From assembly GCA_000341795.1 (NCBI GenBank), contig AODO01000049.1, positions 1 through 49,183 of the forward strand: 49,183 nt of DNA, in the 5' to 3' direction. This document shows positions 1-9,702 of the stretch, one piece after another. The notes under the pieces are model-generated. The model was not told the origin of the DNA, made no database searches, and saw only the letters and a program-made list of their open reading frames with translations. The stretch comes from Rhodococcus triatomae BKS 15-14. Its GTDB lineage: Bacteria > Actinomycetota > Actinomycetes > Mycobacteriales > Mycobacteriaceae. Both the position numbers and the translations under genes were made by a program. Each line of letters begins with the position of its first letter. Within the stretch, counting starts at the first letter, position 1.

Positions 1-414
1 CGCCTTCGCGACCCCGCCGAGTGTGCCCGAGGTCGGGGACGGCCGGATGAACGCGTTCGGCTCGACCGACAGGTTCTGCATCCGGGTCTTGTCGCCGAGG
101 ATCGAACCGCCGGTCCGCGTGGACGACGGATCGACCGCGAGCACGGCGACCTTGTGCCCCAACGAGATCAGGTACATCCCGAGAGCTTCGATGGTCGTGG
201 ACTTGCCGACGCCGGGGACGCCGGTGATGCCGACCCGGATGGCACCGCCTGCGTGCGGGAGCAGGCGCAGCAGCAGCTGCTGCGCCTGCTCCCGATGGTC
301 CGACCGGGTGGACTCGACGAGGGTGATCGCCTTCGCGATCTCCCCTCGCCGACCGGCGAGGACCGCGTCCCCGAGTGCAGTCAGGTCCAGAGGCGGACGA
401 CTAGTCGGCGGCAA
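1..414 (-). CDS. meaB: MeaB/ArgK-type GTPase chaperone of methylmalonyl-CoA mutase (partial)
   Basis: This is the N-terminal part of the G3E-family GTPase that loads and protects cobalamin in methylmalonyl-CoA mutase. About 138 residues are visible before the window edge. The P-loop GVPGVGKST lies at about residues 65-73, followed by the [18 protein letters not shown] block typical of MeaB. The frame overlaps the end of mutB. The only plausible start I see is TTG at 412-414, 14 bases inside mutB, so translation is probably coupled; this start is uncertain. Position directly after mutA-mutB fits its known role. Family assignment is secure and the C-terminus is missing only because the window ends. 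Confidence 0.9.
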   Translation of the reverse strand, partial: MPPTSRPPLDLTALGDAVLAGRRGEIAKAITLVESTRSDHREQAQQLLLRLLPHAGGAIRVGITGVPGVGKSTTIEALGMYLISLGHKVAVLAVDPSSTRTGGSILGDKTRMQNLSVEPNAFIRPSPTSGTLGGVAKA

Positions 415-2653
415 CCGAATCGTGTCCCAACTGGTCGGCCAGCTTCTGCAGCAGTCCGATCGCGGCGTCCGCGAGCACCGTGCCGGGCGGGAAGATCGCC
501 GCGGCGCCCGCCTGGTACAGCTCGTCGAAGTCGCCGGGCGGGATGACACCGCCGACCACGACCATGATGTCGGGGCGGCCGACCGAGGCGAGGGCCTCCC
601 GCAGTGCCGGCACCAGGGTGAGGTGACCGGCGGCGAGGGAGGACACACCGACGATGTGGACGTCGGCGTCGGCCGCCTGCTGGGCGACCTCCTCGGGGGT
701 CTGGAACAGCGGTCCCACGTCGACGTCGAATCCGAGGTCGGCGAACCCGGTGGAGATCACCTTCTGGCCTCGGTCGTGGCCGTCCTGACCCATCTTCGCG
801 ACGAGGATACGCGGACGGCGCCCCTCGGCCTCCGCGAACTTCTCGACGAGTTCCGTTGCGTTGCTGATGTTCTCCGACTTTCCGGCCTCGTCCCGGTACA
901 CACCGCTGATGGTCCGGATCTCGGCCTGGTGACGCCCGTAGACCTTCTCCAGCGCGTCGGAGATCTCGCCGACGGTGGCCTTGGCGCGGGCCGCGTTCAC
1001 GGCCAGGGCGAGCAGGTTGTTCTCCATGCCGCCGTCAGCGGAACCGGCGGCGCGGGTCAGCTCGGCGAGAGCCGCCCGGGTGGCCGCCTCGTCACGGTCG
1101 GCGCGCAGCTTCTCCAGCTTGGCGAGCTGCTCGGCACGCACCTTGGTGTTGTCGACCTTGAGCACCTCGATGCTGTCCGGCTCGTCCGGGACGTACTTGT
1201 TGACGCCGACCAGCGGCTGCCGTCCCGAGTCGATGCGGGCCTGGGTGCGGGCCGCGGCCTCCTCGATGCGGAGCTTCGGGATGCCCTCGTTGATGGCCTG
1301 CGCCATGCCGCCGGCCTCCTCGACCTCGGCGATGTGCGCGCGGGCGCGGTTCGCGAGTTCGTTGGTGAGCCACTCAACGTAGTGCGAGCCGCCCCACGGG
1401 TCGATCGGCCGGGTGGTGCCCGACTCCTGCTGCAGCAGCAGCTGGGTGTTGCGCGCGATGCGGGCCGAGAAGTCGGTCGGCAGCGCGATCGCCTCGTCGA
1501 GGGCGTTGGTGTGCAGCGACTGGGTGTGGCCCTGGGTCGCCGCCATCGCCTCCACGCAGGTGCGCGCGACGTTGTTGAACACGTCCTGCGCGGTGAGCGA
1601 CCAGCCGGACGTCTGCGAGTGGGTACGCAGCGACAGCGACTTGGCGGACTTGGGGTCGAACTTCGCGACCAGCTCGCTCCACAGCAGGCGGCCGGCCCGC
1701 AGCTTGGCGACCTCCATGAAGAAGTTCATCCCGATTGCCCAGAAGAACGACAACCGGGGCGCGAACTTGTCGATGTCCATACCCGCGTCGAGACCGGCGC
1801 GGATGTACTCGACGCCGTCGGCGAGGGTGTACGCCAGCTCCAGATCGGCCGTCGCACCGGCCTCCTGGATGTGGTAGCCGGAGATCGAGATGGAGTTGAA
1901 CTTCGGCATCTTCGCGCTGGTGTACGCGAAGATGTCGGAGATGATCCGCATCGACGGCTTCGGCGGGTAGATGTAGGTGTTGCGGACCATGAACTCCTTC
2001 AGAATGTCGTTCTGAATGGTTCCGGCCAGCTGCTCGGGGGTGACGCCCTGCTCCTCGGCGGCGACGACGTACAGCGCCAGGATCGGCAGCACCGCACCGT
2101 TCATCGTCATCGACACCGACACCTGGGACAGGTCGATGCCGTCGAAGAGCTGGCGCATGTCGAGGATCGAGTCGATCGCGACACCGGCCATGCCCACGTC
2201 ACCCTGCACGCGCGGGTGATCGGAGTCGTAGCCGCGGTGCGTGGCGAGGTCGAACGCGACCGACAGGCCCTTCTGACCGGACGCGAGGTTGCGGCGGTAG
2301 AAGGCGTTGGACTCGGCGGCGGTCGAGAAACCGGCGTACTGGCGGATGGTCCACGGCTGGTTGACGTACATCGTCGGGTACGGGCCCCGCAGGAAGGGCG
2401 CCGCGCCGGGGAAGCTGTCGACGGGGTAGCCTGCCGCCTCGGCGGCGTCCCGGTCTGCCCTCGTGTAGACCGGCTTGACGTCGATGCCCTCGGGCGTCGA
2501 CCAGATCACCTGGTCGGCCGCGTAGTTGTTGGCCTCGGCGGCCTTCTCGATGTGCGCGTTGACCTCGGCCTCGGTCGGCGCGGCGGGCGCCGGCTGATCC
2601 GGGTCGGTCAGCGGCACGTCGGCGAAGCTGCCGATGTCGTGCGTGATGCTCAT
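401..2653 (-). CDS. mutB: Methylmalonyl-CoA mutase, large (catalytic) subunit
   Basis: The enzyme interconverts (R)-methylmalonyl-CoA and succinyl-CoA with adenosylcobalamin, feeding propionate, odd-chain fatty acid and sterol carbon into the TCA cycle. The protein has 750 residues, the usual size. The TIM-barrel substrate domain fills about residues 60-600 and includes the RPIDPWGGS block. The C-terminal B12-binding domain starts near residue 615 and carries the base-off motif [10 protein letters not shown] with the cobalt-ligating His near residue 626. The ATG overlaps the mutA stop by 4 bases (ATGA), so the subunits are made together, and meaB follows with overlap. There are no frameshifts or missing motifs. 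Confidence 0.97.
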   Translation of the reverse strand: MSITHDIGSFADVPLTDPDQPAPAAPTEAEVNAHIEKAAEANNYAADQVIWSTPEGIDVKPVYTRADRDAAEAAGYPVDSFPGAAPFLRGPYPTMYVNQPWTIRQYAGFSTAAESNAFYRRNLASGQKGLSVAFDLATHRGYDSDHPRVQGDVGMAGVAIDSILDMRQLFDGIDLSQVSVSMTMNGAVLPILALYVVAAEEQGVTPEQLAGTIQNDILKEFMVRNTYIYPPKPSMRIISDIFAYTSAKMPKFNSISISGYHIQEAGATADLELAYTLADGVEYIRAGLDAGMDIDKFAPRLSFFWAIGMNFFMEVAKLRAGRLLWSELVAKFDPKSAKSLSLRTHSQTSGWSLTAQDVFNNVARTCVEAMAATQGHTQSLHTNALDEAIALPTDFSARIARNTQLLLQQESGTTRPIDPWGGSHYVEWLTNELANRARAHIAEVEEAGGMAQAINEGIPKLRIEEAAARTQARIDSGRQPLVGVNKYVPDEPDSIEVLKVDNTKVRAEQLAKLEKLRADRDEAATRAALAELTRAAGSADGGMENNLLALAVNAARAKATVGEISDALEKVYGRHQAEIRTISGVYRDEAGKSENISNATELVEKFAEAEGRRPRILVAKMGQDGHDRGQKVISTGFADLGFDVDVGPLFQTPEEVAQQAADADVHIVGVSSLAAGHLTLVPALREALASVGRPDIMVVVGGVIPPGDFDELYQAGAAAIFPPGTVLADAAIGLLQKLADQLGHDSVAAD

Positions 2654-4572
2654 TTCGCTCCCAGGGTGTCGAGCAGACCGGTCAGCGCCGACACTGCGTC
2701 AATACGAGCGGTCAGGAAGCCGTCCGGACGGTCCGCGCCCTGCGCGTCCGCGAACGTCTTCTCCGGTCCCGCGAGGAGGACGGTCTCGATGCCTGCGGCG
2801 CGCAACGCGTCGACCGCGGGCACACCGTCGGTGCCGTACCGCTTGTCGGTGCCGCACAGGACCGCGATGGTCGTCTCGGACTCCGCCACGATCCCGGCGA
2901 CGGTGGCCAGGTCGAGGGTGCCGGGGTTGACCGCCTCGATGCCGCCGGAGGCGAGCAGGTTCGCCGCGAACGTGGTGCGGCCGTTGTGCTCCGCGACCGG
3001 ACCGAGCGCCGCGAGCAGCACCTTCGGTCGGTGACCGTGCTCGGCGAGGAAGCGGTCCGAGCGGTCGCGCAGCGCCTCGAACGCGGCGCCGTAACGAGCG
3101 ACACCCTCGAGCGGAGCGGGACCGGTGGCGAGCGGGGACTCGGCGAGGTTCGGGAACTCGTTGACGCCGGTGACCGCGGTCGTCCGGTGCGCGATGTCGG
3201 ACTCCCGCTTGGCACGGGTGTCCGCGACACGGTCGGCGATCACGTTCGACTCGAGGGCGACGGTGTAACCACCGGCGGCCTCGATCTGCTGCACGAACTC
3301 CCAGGCCTTGTCCGCGATCTTCGAGGTCAGGTCCTCGACGTACCAGGAGCCTGCGCCCGGATCGAGCACCCGCCCGAGGTTCGACTCCTCGAGCAGCAGC
3401 AGCTGGGTGTTGCGCGCGATACGAGCCGCGAACGACTTCGACGTCTCCACGCTGCCCTCCGGCAGTGCGGCGTCGAACGGCAGCACCGTCACCGAGTCCG
3501 CGCCGCCGACACCGGCGCCGAACGCGGCCAGGGTCGTGCGAAGCATGTTCACCCACGGATCGCGCTGCGACATCATCGCGGCGGAGGTGACCGCGTGCTG
3601 CGGCGCCCCACCGGACTCGCTCGCCCCGAGGACCTGCGCGACACGTGCCCACAGCTGCCTGCCGGCACGGAACTTGGCGATGGTCTGGAACTGGTCGTCG
3701 GTGGCCGCGAAGCGGAACTCGATCTGTCCCAGCGCATCTGCGATTGCCACGCCGGAGTCGGCGAAGGCGCGGAGGTACTCGAGTCCGGCCGCGACGGCAG
3801 CACCCAGCTCCTCGGCGTCCGATGCGCCGGCGTTGTGGAACGCGGTGCCGTCGACGGTGACGGCGCGCACCGTCTCGGCGCGGCCCGCCGCTGCGCCTGC
3901 GAGCCCGACCGCGGTGGCGACGTCGACGCCGACGGCGCCGGAGAAGCGATCGGTCAGCGGCGACGCGCCGAGGGCGATGGTGATCGCCGCCCGGTCCGTG
4001 ACGCCGTCCCCGGCGGCGGCCCGTGCGTCGAGCAGCGCGTAGAGGCTGTCGGCCGCCGCGGCGGTGTCGGCGCCGGCGTCGAGGGTGAGGGGTGCGAGGT
4101 CGAGCAGGACTCCGCCGAGCGCGACATCGAGAGCGTCGGCGGACAGCCCGTTGCCGCCGACACTCAACCAGATGGCGCTGACGCCGTTGTCGAGCCCGTC
4201 GAGGACGGCCTCGTTGATCTTCTTCGCGTCGCTCTCGTCGGCACCGAACGCGGCGCTGACCAGCCAGCCACGGTTGACGTCGCGGTGCGCGTCGCGACCA
4301 CGCACGAACGGGAACACGCCGGGCAGTGGCGCCTCGGCGGTCTCGTCGCGACGGGTGTACAGCGGGGTTACGGTGACGCCGTCGTAGGTGACGGTGTCGA
4401 GGAGGTGCTCCGGGTCTGCGGGCAGCTCGGACACGTCGACCTTGCGGGCCTTCGCGAGCACCGCAGCCACCGCCTGCTGCCACGCCGCGCGGTCGCGGGT
4501 GGCATCCTCGGTCTGTGAAGCGGGTGACACTGGCACGGTGTCAGCTTCCTCTCGGTTTACGGACATGGTCAT
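2650..4572 (-). CDS. mutA: Methylmalonyl-CoA mutase, small subunit
   Basis: This is the non-catalytic partner of MutB in the heterodimeric mutase, 640 residues long. The mutase-barrel domain is present, including [12 protein letters not shown] and a [10 protein letters not shown] block. The C-terminal Rossmann-like domain lacks the DxHxxG cobalamin motif: the matching stretch reads [10 protein letters not shown]. That is normal for the small subunit and shows that only MutB binds B12. I take ATG 4572; a second ATG lies two codons inside. A TAGCAT -10-like box (4582-4587) ends 9 bases before the start, suggesting a leaderless or nearly leaderless transcript. The gene is divergent from the thioesterase gene and first in mutA-mutB-meaB. 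Confidence 0.95.
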   Translation of the reverse strand: MTMSVNREEADTVPVSPASQTEDATRDRAAWQQAVAAVLAKARKVDVSELPADPEHLLDTVTYDGVTVTPLYTRRDETAEAPLPGVFPFVRGRDAHRDVNRGWLVSAAFGADESDAKKINEAVLDGLDNGVSAIWLSVGGNGLSADALDVALGGVLLDLAPLTLDAGADTAAAADSLYALLDARAAAGDGVTDRAAITIALGASPLTDRFSGAVGVDVATAVGLAGAAAGRAETVRAVTVDGTAFHNAGASDAEELGAAVAAGLEYLRAFADSGVAIADALGQIEFRFAATDDQFQTIAKFRAGRQLWARVAQVLGASESGGAPQHAVTSAAMMSQRDPWVNMLRTTLAAFGAGVGGADSVTVLPFDAALPEGSVETSKSFAARIARNTQLLLLEESNLGRVLDPGAGSWYVEDLTSKIADKAWEFVQQIEAAGGYTVALESNVIADRVADTRAKRESDIAHRTTAVTGVNEFPNLAESPLATGPAPLEGVARYGAAFEALRDRSDRFLAEHGHRPKVLLAALGPVAEHNGRTTFAANLLASGGIEAVNPGTLDLATVAGIVAESETTIAVLCGTDKRYGTDGVPAVDALRAAGIETVLLAGPEKTFADAQGADRPDGFLTARIDAVSALTGLLDTLGAK

Positions 4573-4646
4573 TGCGGTGTGATGCTAACCCCGTCCCGTC
4601 GGGAGCTGTCCCTTGGATCGATCTAACGTTCGGTAACCTCGCGGGC

Positions 4647-5444
4647 ATGAGCATTGCCACCGACCTGGGCACCACCCCCCAGTCTCTGTTCGGGGTGAGC
4701 CGGGCGGTCCGCATCGGCGACGTCAATCGCATGACGATGACCGTCGGTGACGGCGAGGCGAGCACGGCCGCACTCGGAGTGCTGGTCGACGACATTCTCG
4801 GTTTCACCCTCTACCACCGGCGCGGTGACCGGGACGGCCTGGTCAGCGCCACCCTGTCCGTCGATTTCGCCCGGCCGACCGGATGGCACGGTCCCCATCT
4901 GACCGCCGACGGCACGGTCGAGACGCTCGACCGGGACGGCGGTCTTGCCTCCGCTCGAATCGTGGACGCCGCGGGTGCCCTGGTCGCCCGGGCGACACTG
5001 TGGGGATCGTTCGTGGACGGGGTCACACAGTCCCGCCCCATTGCGACCGAGATCACACCTGCGCCGCTGCTCGAGGGCGCATGCGACCCGGTCGACGCCC
5101 TCGGCGCCGCGATCGAACGAACCGAGACCGGAGCGCGCGTGACGGTTCCGCCGAACCCGGTCCTCGCGAACGCCATCGGCAGCATGCACGGCGGCGTGCT
5201 GACCTGCGCCCACGATCTGGCGGCCGGCGCGGCGGCGGGCGGTTCGATGCGGTCCGCCTCGCTCACGGTGAACTTCTTCACACCCGTCCACGTCGACGTC
5301 GCCACCGTGTTCGACGCGACCGTGGTGCGGGCGGGGCGACGGGTGTGCGTCGTCCGGGTGTCCGCACTGTCGCCTGCGGGTCGCGAGCTCTCGACCGCGG
5401 CCGTCACGCTGCGGCGGGACTCCGACGACGCCACGTCGTGCTGA
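4647..5444 (+). CDS. Acyl-CoA thioesterase-like protein, double hotdog (PaaI type)
   Basis: The product of 265 residues looks like two fused hotdog domains. The second half carries the PaaI-like pattern NPVLANAIGSMHGGVLTC, in which the HGG turn follows the catalytic region, and a strand LTVNFFTPVHVD near the end. The likely role is hydrolysis of an acyl-CoA; the substrate cannot be told. ATG 4647 is chosen because it sits 7 bases after a TAACCT box (4634-4639), as in a leaderless promoter, and because the open frame upstream has no protein-like character. Its divergent position next to mutA may hint at propionyl or methylmalonyl metabolism, but this is inference. The stop overlaps the next gene. 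Confidence 0.8.
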   Translation: MSIATDLGTTPQSLFGVSRAVRIGDVNRMTMTVGDGEASTAALGVLVDDILGFTLYHRRGDRDGLVSATLSVDFARPTGWHGPHLTADGTVETLDRDGGLASARIVDAAGALVARATLWGSFVDGVTQSRPIATEITPAPLLEGACDPVDALGAAIERTETGARVTVPPNPVLANAIGSMHGGVLTCAHDLAAGAAAGGSMRSASLTVNFFTPVHVDVATVFDATVVRAGRRVCVVRVSALSPAGRELSTAAVTLRRDSDDATSC

Positions 5445-6193
5445 GGTCCGCGGCCCGGCTGCTGCGGGGCGTGAAGGTGTCCCGACTGCTACGTAACCCG
5501 AAGGTGCTGGGTCTCGTGGGACTACTGGTCGCTCTCGGCGCGGCTGCGCTGTTCGTCCCGCTGCCGACGGTCGATCAGATGCGCGACTGGGCCGATTCGC
5601 TCGGTCCGGCGTTTCCCGCCGCGTTCTTCGTGGTGCACGCGATCGTGACGGTGGCACCGGTGCCGCGAACGGTGTTCACCCTGGCGGCCGGTCTGCTGTT
5701 CGGGCCCGTGGCCGGCATCGCACTGGCGGCGGGAGCGACCACGGTCAGCGCCGCGATCGCACTGCTGCTGGTCCGGGCGGTCGGCCGGGACGTGGTCGCG
5801 GCGCACCTGACGCATCCCGCGGTACAGCGGATCGACGACCGACTGGCGCGGAGGGGATGGCTGGCGGTCGGGTCGCTGAGGCTGATCGCGCCGGTGCCGT
5901 TCTCGATCACGAACTACTGTGCCGGGTTGTCGTCGATCCGGTTCCTGCCGTACATCCTGGCGACGATGGTGGGCATCGTGCCCGGGACCATCGGGGTGGT
6001 GGTGCTCGGCGACGCCATCGGTGGTGACACGTCTCCCGCTCTGCTCGCGTTGTCGGGTGCGTGCCTGCTGCTCGGGGTGGTGGGGCTCGTCGTCGACGCG
6101 CGTCTCGGCGTGCCCGCCCAACCCGAGCTGACCCTCGACGAGGCGCGGGCAGCGGCAGGGCTGGAAGCCGGATCGACCCATATCAAGCCCTGA
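5438..6193 (+). CDS. TVP38/TMEM64 (DedA-superfamily) membrane protein
   Basis: This is an integral membrane protein of about 251 residues with five or six hydrophobic segments. It has the SNARE-associated/VTT-domain signature: the reentrant segment FTLAAGLLFGPVAGIALA, then LRLIAPVPFSITNYCAGLS and the MVGIVPGTIGVVVLGDAIG helix. Members of this superfamily are linked to lipid scrambling or undecaprenyl/phospholipid transport, but the substrate here is unknown. The start is ambiguous. GTG 5438 overlaps the upstream stop and would couple the genes; GTG 5471 or 5477 are alternatives. The protein ends in a short acidic cytoplasmic tail. Confidence 0.82.
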   Translation: MLRSAARLLRGVKVSRLLRNPKVLGLVGLLVALGAAALFVPLPTVDQMRDWADSLGPAFPAAFFVVHAIVTVAPVPRTVFTLAAGLLFGPVAGIALAAGATTVSAAIALLLVRAVGRDVVAAHLTHPAVQRIDDRLARRGWLAVGSLRLIAPVPFSITNYCAGLSSIRFLPYILATMVGIVPGTIGVVVLGDAIGGDTSPALLALSGACLLLGVVGLVVDARLGVPAQPELTLDEARAAAGLEAGSTHIKP

Positions 6194-6196
6194 CCC

Positions 6197-6225
6197 TTGA
6201 CTTGAGCAAGTCCAGTTCCTAACCT
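6197..6225 (+). promoter_or_regulatory. Promoter with internal palindrome, leaderless start
   Basis: TTGACT (6197-6202) and TAACCT (6220-6225) are separated by 17 bases, and the ATG follows 7 bases after the -10 box, so the mRNA should begin at or next to the start codon. The spacer holds the inverted repeat GACTTG-AG-CAAGTC (6200-6213), the right place for a repressor, or for an activator of MerR style. The boxes are seen directly; the function is inferred. Confidence 0.6.
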
Positions 6226-6232
6226 TGACCGT

Positions 6233-6826
6233 ATGTTCGTGCTGACGATCGACCAGCGCCGCAGCCGCCGCGATGTCGACCGCGTCCCGGACCTGCTCGA
6301 ACGGTATTCGAACCATCCCCTGCTCCGGCCGTTCGAACGCACCGCGGGCGACGAGGCGCAAGCCGTCACCGACGACGCCGCCCTCGTCGTCGACATCGCC
6401 CTGAGCGCCGCCGCCAGCGGCCACTGGAGCGTCGGCATCGGCGTCGGCCCCGTGGAACAGCCCCTGCCCGCCAGCACCCGCGCCGGCCGCGGACCGGCAT
6501 TCGAGTCGGCGCGCCGCGCCGTCGAACGGGCCAAGAACCTGCCCGGATCCATTGCAGTCGACGGGGCGTCCCCGAATGCTGCCGCCGACGCGGCACCGAA
6601 CGCCGAGGCCGCACTCATGCTGCTGTCGGCCACCGTCTCCCGACGCTCCGACGCCGGGCGAGCCGCCGTCGACGCCGTGCGCGCCGGGATGACGCAGTCC
6701 GACGCGGCCGACCACCTGGGGATCAGCAAACAGGCCATGTCGCAACGACTGTCGGTGGCAGGCTGGCAGGCCGAGGAAGCGGGCCGCCGGCTCGCGACAC
6801 AACTGCTGGAGGCCGCCGACCGATGA
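6233..6826 (+). CDS. SatD-like protein with C-terminal helix-turn-helix
   Basis: The protein has 197 residues. Its N-terminal half begins with a strand FVLTIDQRRSRRD followed by a conserved-looking segment with FERTAGDEAQAV and a short strand WSVGIGVG, resembling the SatD-family fold. A helix-turn-helix of about residues 140-175 follows (MTQSDAADHLGISKQAMSQRL), so the protein probably binds DNA. No function is established; SatD was named for acid tolerance in streptococci. The gene overlaps the next by 4 bases and forms a two-gene operon. The palindromic promoter in front may be its own binding site. An alternative reading is a standalone regulator unrelated to SatD. Confidence 0.65.
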   Translation: MFVLTIDQRRSRRDVDRVPDLLERYSNHPLLRPFERTAGDEAQAVTDDAALVVDIALSAAASGHWSVGIGVGPVEQPLPASTRAGRGPAFESARRAVERAKNLPGSIAVDGASPNAAADAAPNAEAALMLLSATVSRRSDAGRAAVDAVRAGMTQSDAADHLGISKQAMSQRLSVAGWQAEEAGRRLATQLLEAADR

Positions 6827-7332
6827 CCGTGACCGCGTTGATCCTGCTCGGTGTCGCAGCCCTGGCACCGCTGGTTCCCGTGCCGCGCCGATTCCCGTGG
6901 TGGATCGTTCCGGCGCTGACCGCGCTCGCACTCGGCGGCGCCGCACTGGCGGCCGCCGCCACCACACCGGTCACGGGCTTCGCACTCGGTGCCACGGTCG
7001 TCCTCGCCGTGCTCGCCGCCTCGACCGGCGGGGCGCCGATGGTGCACGTGGCGTTCCGGCTCGCCCGCCGCCGCGACGCGTCCGGCCCGAATCCGAACGC
7101 CGGACCGTTGCGCGGCGGCCGGACGATCGGCGTCCTCGAGAGAGCGGCGGTGTCCGCGACGATTCTCGCGGGGTGGCCGGAAGGGCTCGCGGTCGTCCTG
7201 GCCGTCAAGGGTCTGGCCCGCTATCCCGAGCTGCGCGAACCCCATGCGTCGGAGCAGTTCATCATCGGCACGTTCACCAGCGTGCTGTGGGCCGCAGCGG
7301 CTGCCGGCGTAGGGCACGCACTGGTCACCTGA
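6823..7332 (+). CDS. Small multi-spanning membrane protein, unknown function
   Basis: The product of 169 residues has about four hydrophobic helices: residues 1-20, 26-45, 47-66 and one near the C-terminus ([21 protein letters not shown]). Between helices 3 and 4 is a basic loop FRLARRRDASGPNPN and a segment GVLERAAVSATILAGWPEGLA. The ATG overlaps the stop of the SatD-like gene (ATGA), so the pair is co-translated and probably works together. I do not recognise a characterised family. Confidence 0.7.
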   Translation: MTVTALILLGVAALAPLVPVPRRFPWWIVPALTALALGGAALAAAATTPVTGFALGATVVLAVLAASTGGAPMVHVAFRLARRRDASGPNPNAGPLRGGRTIGVLERAAVSATILAGWPEGLAVVLAVKGLARYPELREPHASEQFIIGTFTSVLWAAAAAGVGHALVT

Positions 7333-7458
7333 CGCTCCACACCGCGTCGTATGGTGCCGGGGGTCCGTCACGCCGACCACGGTTCGACAACGGCTCGACG
7401 ACGAACACGGCGGTTGAAGTGCCCACCCCCTGAGCACTGTGTTCGGAATACTGGCGCC

Positions 7459-8436
7459 ATGCGTGCCGACCGCCTCGTTGCCACCCTGCTGCTGATGCAG
7501 GCGCGGGGCCGGGTGACCGCCGCCGAGGTCGCGGCCGAACTCGAGGTGTCCGTCGCAACCGCCCGCCGCGACCTGGAGGCCCTGTCCGTCGCCGGGATCC
7601 CGGTCTACCCGCAGCCCGGCCGCGGTGGCGGCTGGTCCCTCGTCGGCGGCGCCCGCACGGATCTGTCCGGCCTCTCCGCGACGGAGGCGCGGGCGCTGTT
7701 CCTGTTGGTCGGTCCGGCAGCGGACGTGTCGGGCGACGCCAAGGCGGCGCTCCGAAAGCTCGTGCGCGCGTTGCCCCGAACGTTTCGGGCCGACGCCGAG
7801 GCCGCTGCCGACGCCACGATGATCGACTCCGCGCGCTGGGGCGAACGCGATCGCGGACGCCCGGAGACGGTGGCGGTGCTGCAGGACGCCGTGATTCGCA
7901 GGCGCCGGGTCCGGCTGAGCTACGTCGACGGCGCCCGGAACAGCAGCGACCGGACCGTGGATCCGTGGGGGCTGGTCGACAAGGACGACACCTGGTACCT
8001 GATCGCGGGCACCGAACGCGGGCGCAGAACCTTCCGGGTCGACCGGATCGTCGGCGTGGTCGCCACCGATGATCCCGCCGAGCGCCCGGACGACTTCACG
8101 CTCGCCTCCGCGTGGGACGAGGTCGTGGGGCGGATGGAGCAGCGCCGGTCGGCGACGTGGGCGACGGTGCTGGTCGAGCCGCGGTACGTGCCGATCCTGC
8201 GCGATCACTTCGGCAGGCACGTGCACACCGGCGGGTCCGGCGACGACGGCCGCACCCGGGTCCGCCTCGCCGCCCCGACACCACTCGACATCGCCCGGAA
8301 TCTGGCGGGCTGGGGCGCGGACGTCGAGGTGCTCGACCCGGAATCGGTGCGGGACGAGCTGGCCCGTATCGGTGCCGAGCTATCCGGACGCTATGCGCCC
8401 GGAGGACGCCGACGACGGGACCACCCGGAGTCCTGA
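7459..8436 (+). CDS. HTH-WYL transcriptional regulator
   Basis: The 325-residue protein has the standard architecture of the YafY/PafC-type group. An N-terminal winged helix (about residues 1-60, with ELEVSVATARRDLEALSVAGIPVY) is followed by GRGGGWSLVGG. A WYL domain (about 130-220) contains VRLSYVDG, a VDPWGLV strand and WYLIAGTERGRRTFRVDRI. A C-terminal WCX-like segment ends the protein. WYL domains sense nucleotides or other ligands. ATG 7459 is chosen because the N-terminus MRADRLVATLLLMQ matches the usual family start; upstream sequence in frame is not protein-like. Targets are unknown. It is convergent with the SPFH gene. Confidence 0.88.
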   Translation: MRADRLVATLLLMQARGRVTAAEVAAELEVSVATARRDLEALSVAGIPVYPQPGRGGGWSLVGGARTDLSGLSATEARALFLLVGPAADVSGDAKAALRKLVRALPRTFRADAEAAADATMIDSARWGERDRGRPETVAVLQDAVIRRRRVRLSYVDGARNSSDRTVDPWGLVDKDDTWYLIAGTERGRRTFRVDRIVGVVATDDPAERPDDFTLASAWDEVVGRMEQRRSATWATVLVEPRYVPILRDHFGRHVHTGGSGDDGRTRVRLAAPTPLDIARNLAGWGADVEVLDPESVRDELARIGAELSGRYAPGGRRRRDHPES

Positions 8437-8461
8437 CGTCCGCCCCGGGTGGCCGCCTGCG

Positions 8462-9652
8462 TCAGCCGGGCAGCTCGCCCTCCGGCTCGGGATTCGGAAC
8501 CAACGGCTGCCCCGCATGCTGCCCGGCGGAGATGCCGAGCGGATCGGTCGCCAGCGGCGACGCGACGGGCTTCTTCGCGTCGGCCTCGGCTGCTGCCACT
8601 GCCCGCGCGACGGCCGGGTCGGTGCGGGACTCGAACCAGTCCGCGACCTCCTCGGAGTCGTCGACGGGGCCGGCGGTGTCGTCGTCGCTGCTCGGTTCGT
8701 ACCGGAACACCCCGTCGTCGCCGGGCGCACCGAGAGTCTTCGCGAATCCCTTCAGCGCGTCGCCGAAGTCGCTCGGCACCAGCCACACCTTGTTCGCGTC
8801 GCCCTGCGCCATCTGCGGAAGCGTCTGAAGGTATTGGTACGCAAGCAGTTCCGGAGTCGGCTTACCGGCCTTGATGGCGGCGAACACCTTCTCGATGGCC
8901 TTGGCCTGTCCCTGCGCCTGCAGGTACTTCGCGGCGCGTTCACCCTGCGCGCGCAGGATTCTCGACTGCCGCTCACCCTCGGCGTCCAGAATCGCCGCCT
9001 GCTTCGCGCCTTCGGCCGCGAGGATCTGACTCTGCTTGGCGCCCTCGGCGGTCTTGATCGCGGACTCGCGGGTGCCCTCCGCGGTCAGGATCATCGCGCG
9101 CTTCTCGCGGTCCGCCTTCATCTGCTTCTCCATCGACTCCTGGATCGACGGGGGCGGATCGATGCTCTTGAGCTCGACCCGGGCGACCCGCAGACCCCAT
9201 CGTCCGGTCGCCTCGTCCAGGACACCGCGCAACTGGCCGTTGATCGAGTCTCGCGAGGTCAGCGTCTCCTCCAGGGTCATGCCGCCCACCACGTTGCGCA
9301 GTGTGGTGGTGGTCAACTGCTCCACGCCGACGATGTAGTTGTTGATCTCGTACACTGCGGCCTGCGGGTTCGTCACCTGGAAGTACACGACGGTGTCGAT
9401 GTTGAGCGTCAGGTTGTCCTGGGTGATCACCGGCTGCGGCGGGAACGAGACGACCCGTTCACGCAGATCGACCTTCGCCCGAACCTTGTCGACGAACGGC
9501 ACCAGCAACGTCAACTGTCCCGACACCGTGCGCTGATAGCGACCGAGTCGTTCGATCACGGCGGCCTCCGCCTGTGGCACCAACGCCACGGACTTCGCCA
9601 CGACGATGACCACGAGTACGACGATCACCGCCAACACGATCAGTGCGACCAT
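8462..9652 (-). CDS. SPFH/band-7 (stomatin-like) membrane protein
   Basis: The protein has 396 residues. A single N-terminal transmembrane helix (about residues 2-20, MVALIVLAVIVVLVVIVVAK) leads to the SPFH/PHB domain, with VPQAEAAVIERLGRY and an RERVVSFPPQPVITQDN strand. A long Ala/Glu/Lys-rich coiled coil carries repeated AEGxxxS/A-type heptads from about residue 190 to 270. The C-terminal 80 residues are acidic and low-complexity. Such proteins organise membrane microdomains or support proteases, and genes for them typically pair with nfeD, as here. ATG 9652 directly precedes the membrane helix. The nfeD-like gene lies 50 bases upstream in the same direction. Confidence 0.93.
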   Translation of the reverse strand: MVALIVLAVIVVLVVIVVAKSVALVPQAEAAVIERLGRYQRTVSGQLTLLVPFVDKVRAKVDLRERVVSFPPQPVITQDNLTLNIDTVVYFQVTNPQAAVYEINNYIVGVEQLTTTTLRNVVGGMTLEETLTSRDSINGQLRGVLDEATGRWGLRVARVELKSIDPPPSIQESMEKQMKADREKRAMILTAEGTRESAIKTAEGAKQSQILAAEGAKQAAILDAEGERQSRILRAQGERAAKYLQAQGQAKAIEKVFAAIKAGKPTPELLAYQYLQTLPQMAQGDANKVWLVPSDFGDALKGFAKTLGAPGDDGVFRYEPSSDDDTAGPVDDSEEVADWFESRTDPAVARAVAAAEADAKKPVASPLATDPLGISAGQHAGQPLVPNPEPEGELPG

Positions 9653-9702
9653 TCCCCAACCCCTCCAGAGCTTCTCTCGTGCGTGCCTTCCGGCGACGGC
9701 GC

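Noticed and set aside
23-3034. A 1003-residue open frame on the plus strand opposite mutB and mutA
   Set aside because: It is an antisense shadow caused by high GC at third codon positions; its composition is that of random Arg/Gly/Val/Asp-rich sequence, and the minus-strand genes are unmistakable.
4515-4646. N-terminal extension of the thioesterase
   Set aside because: The frame is open upstream, but the residues overlap mutA, are not protein-like, and a leaderless promoter fits ATG 4647.
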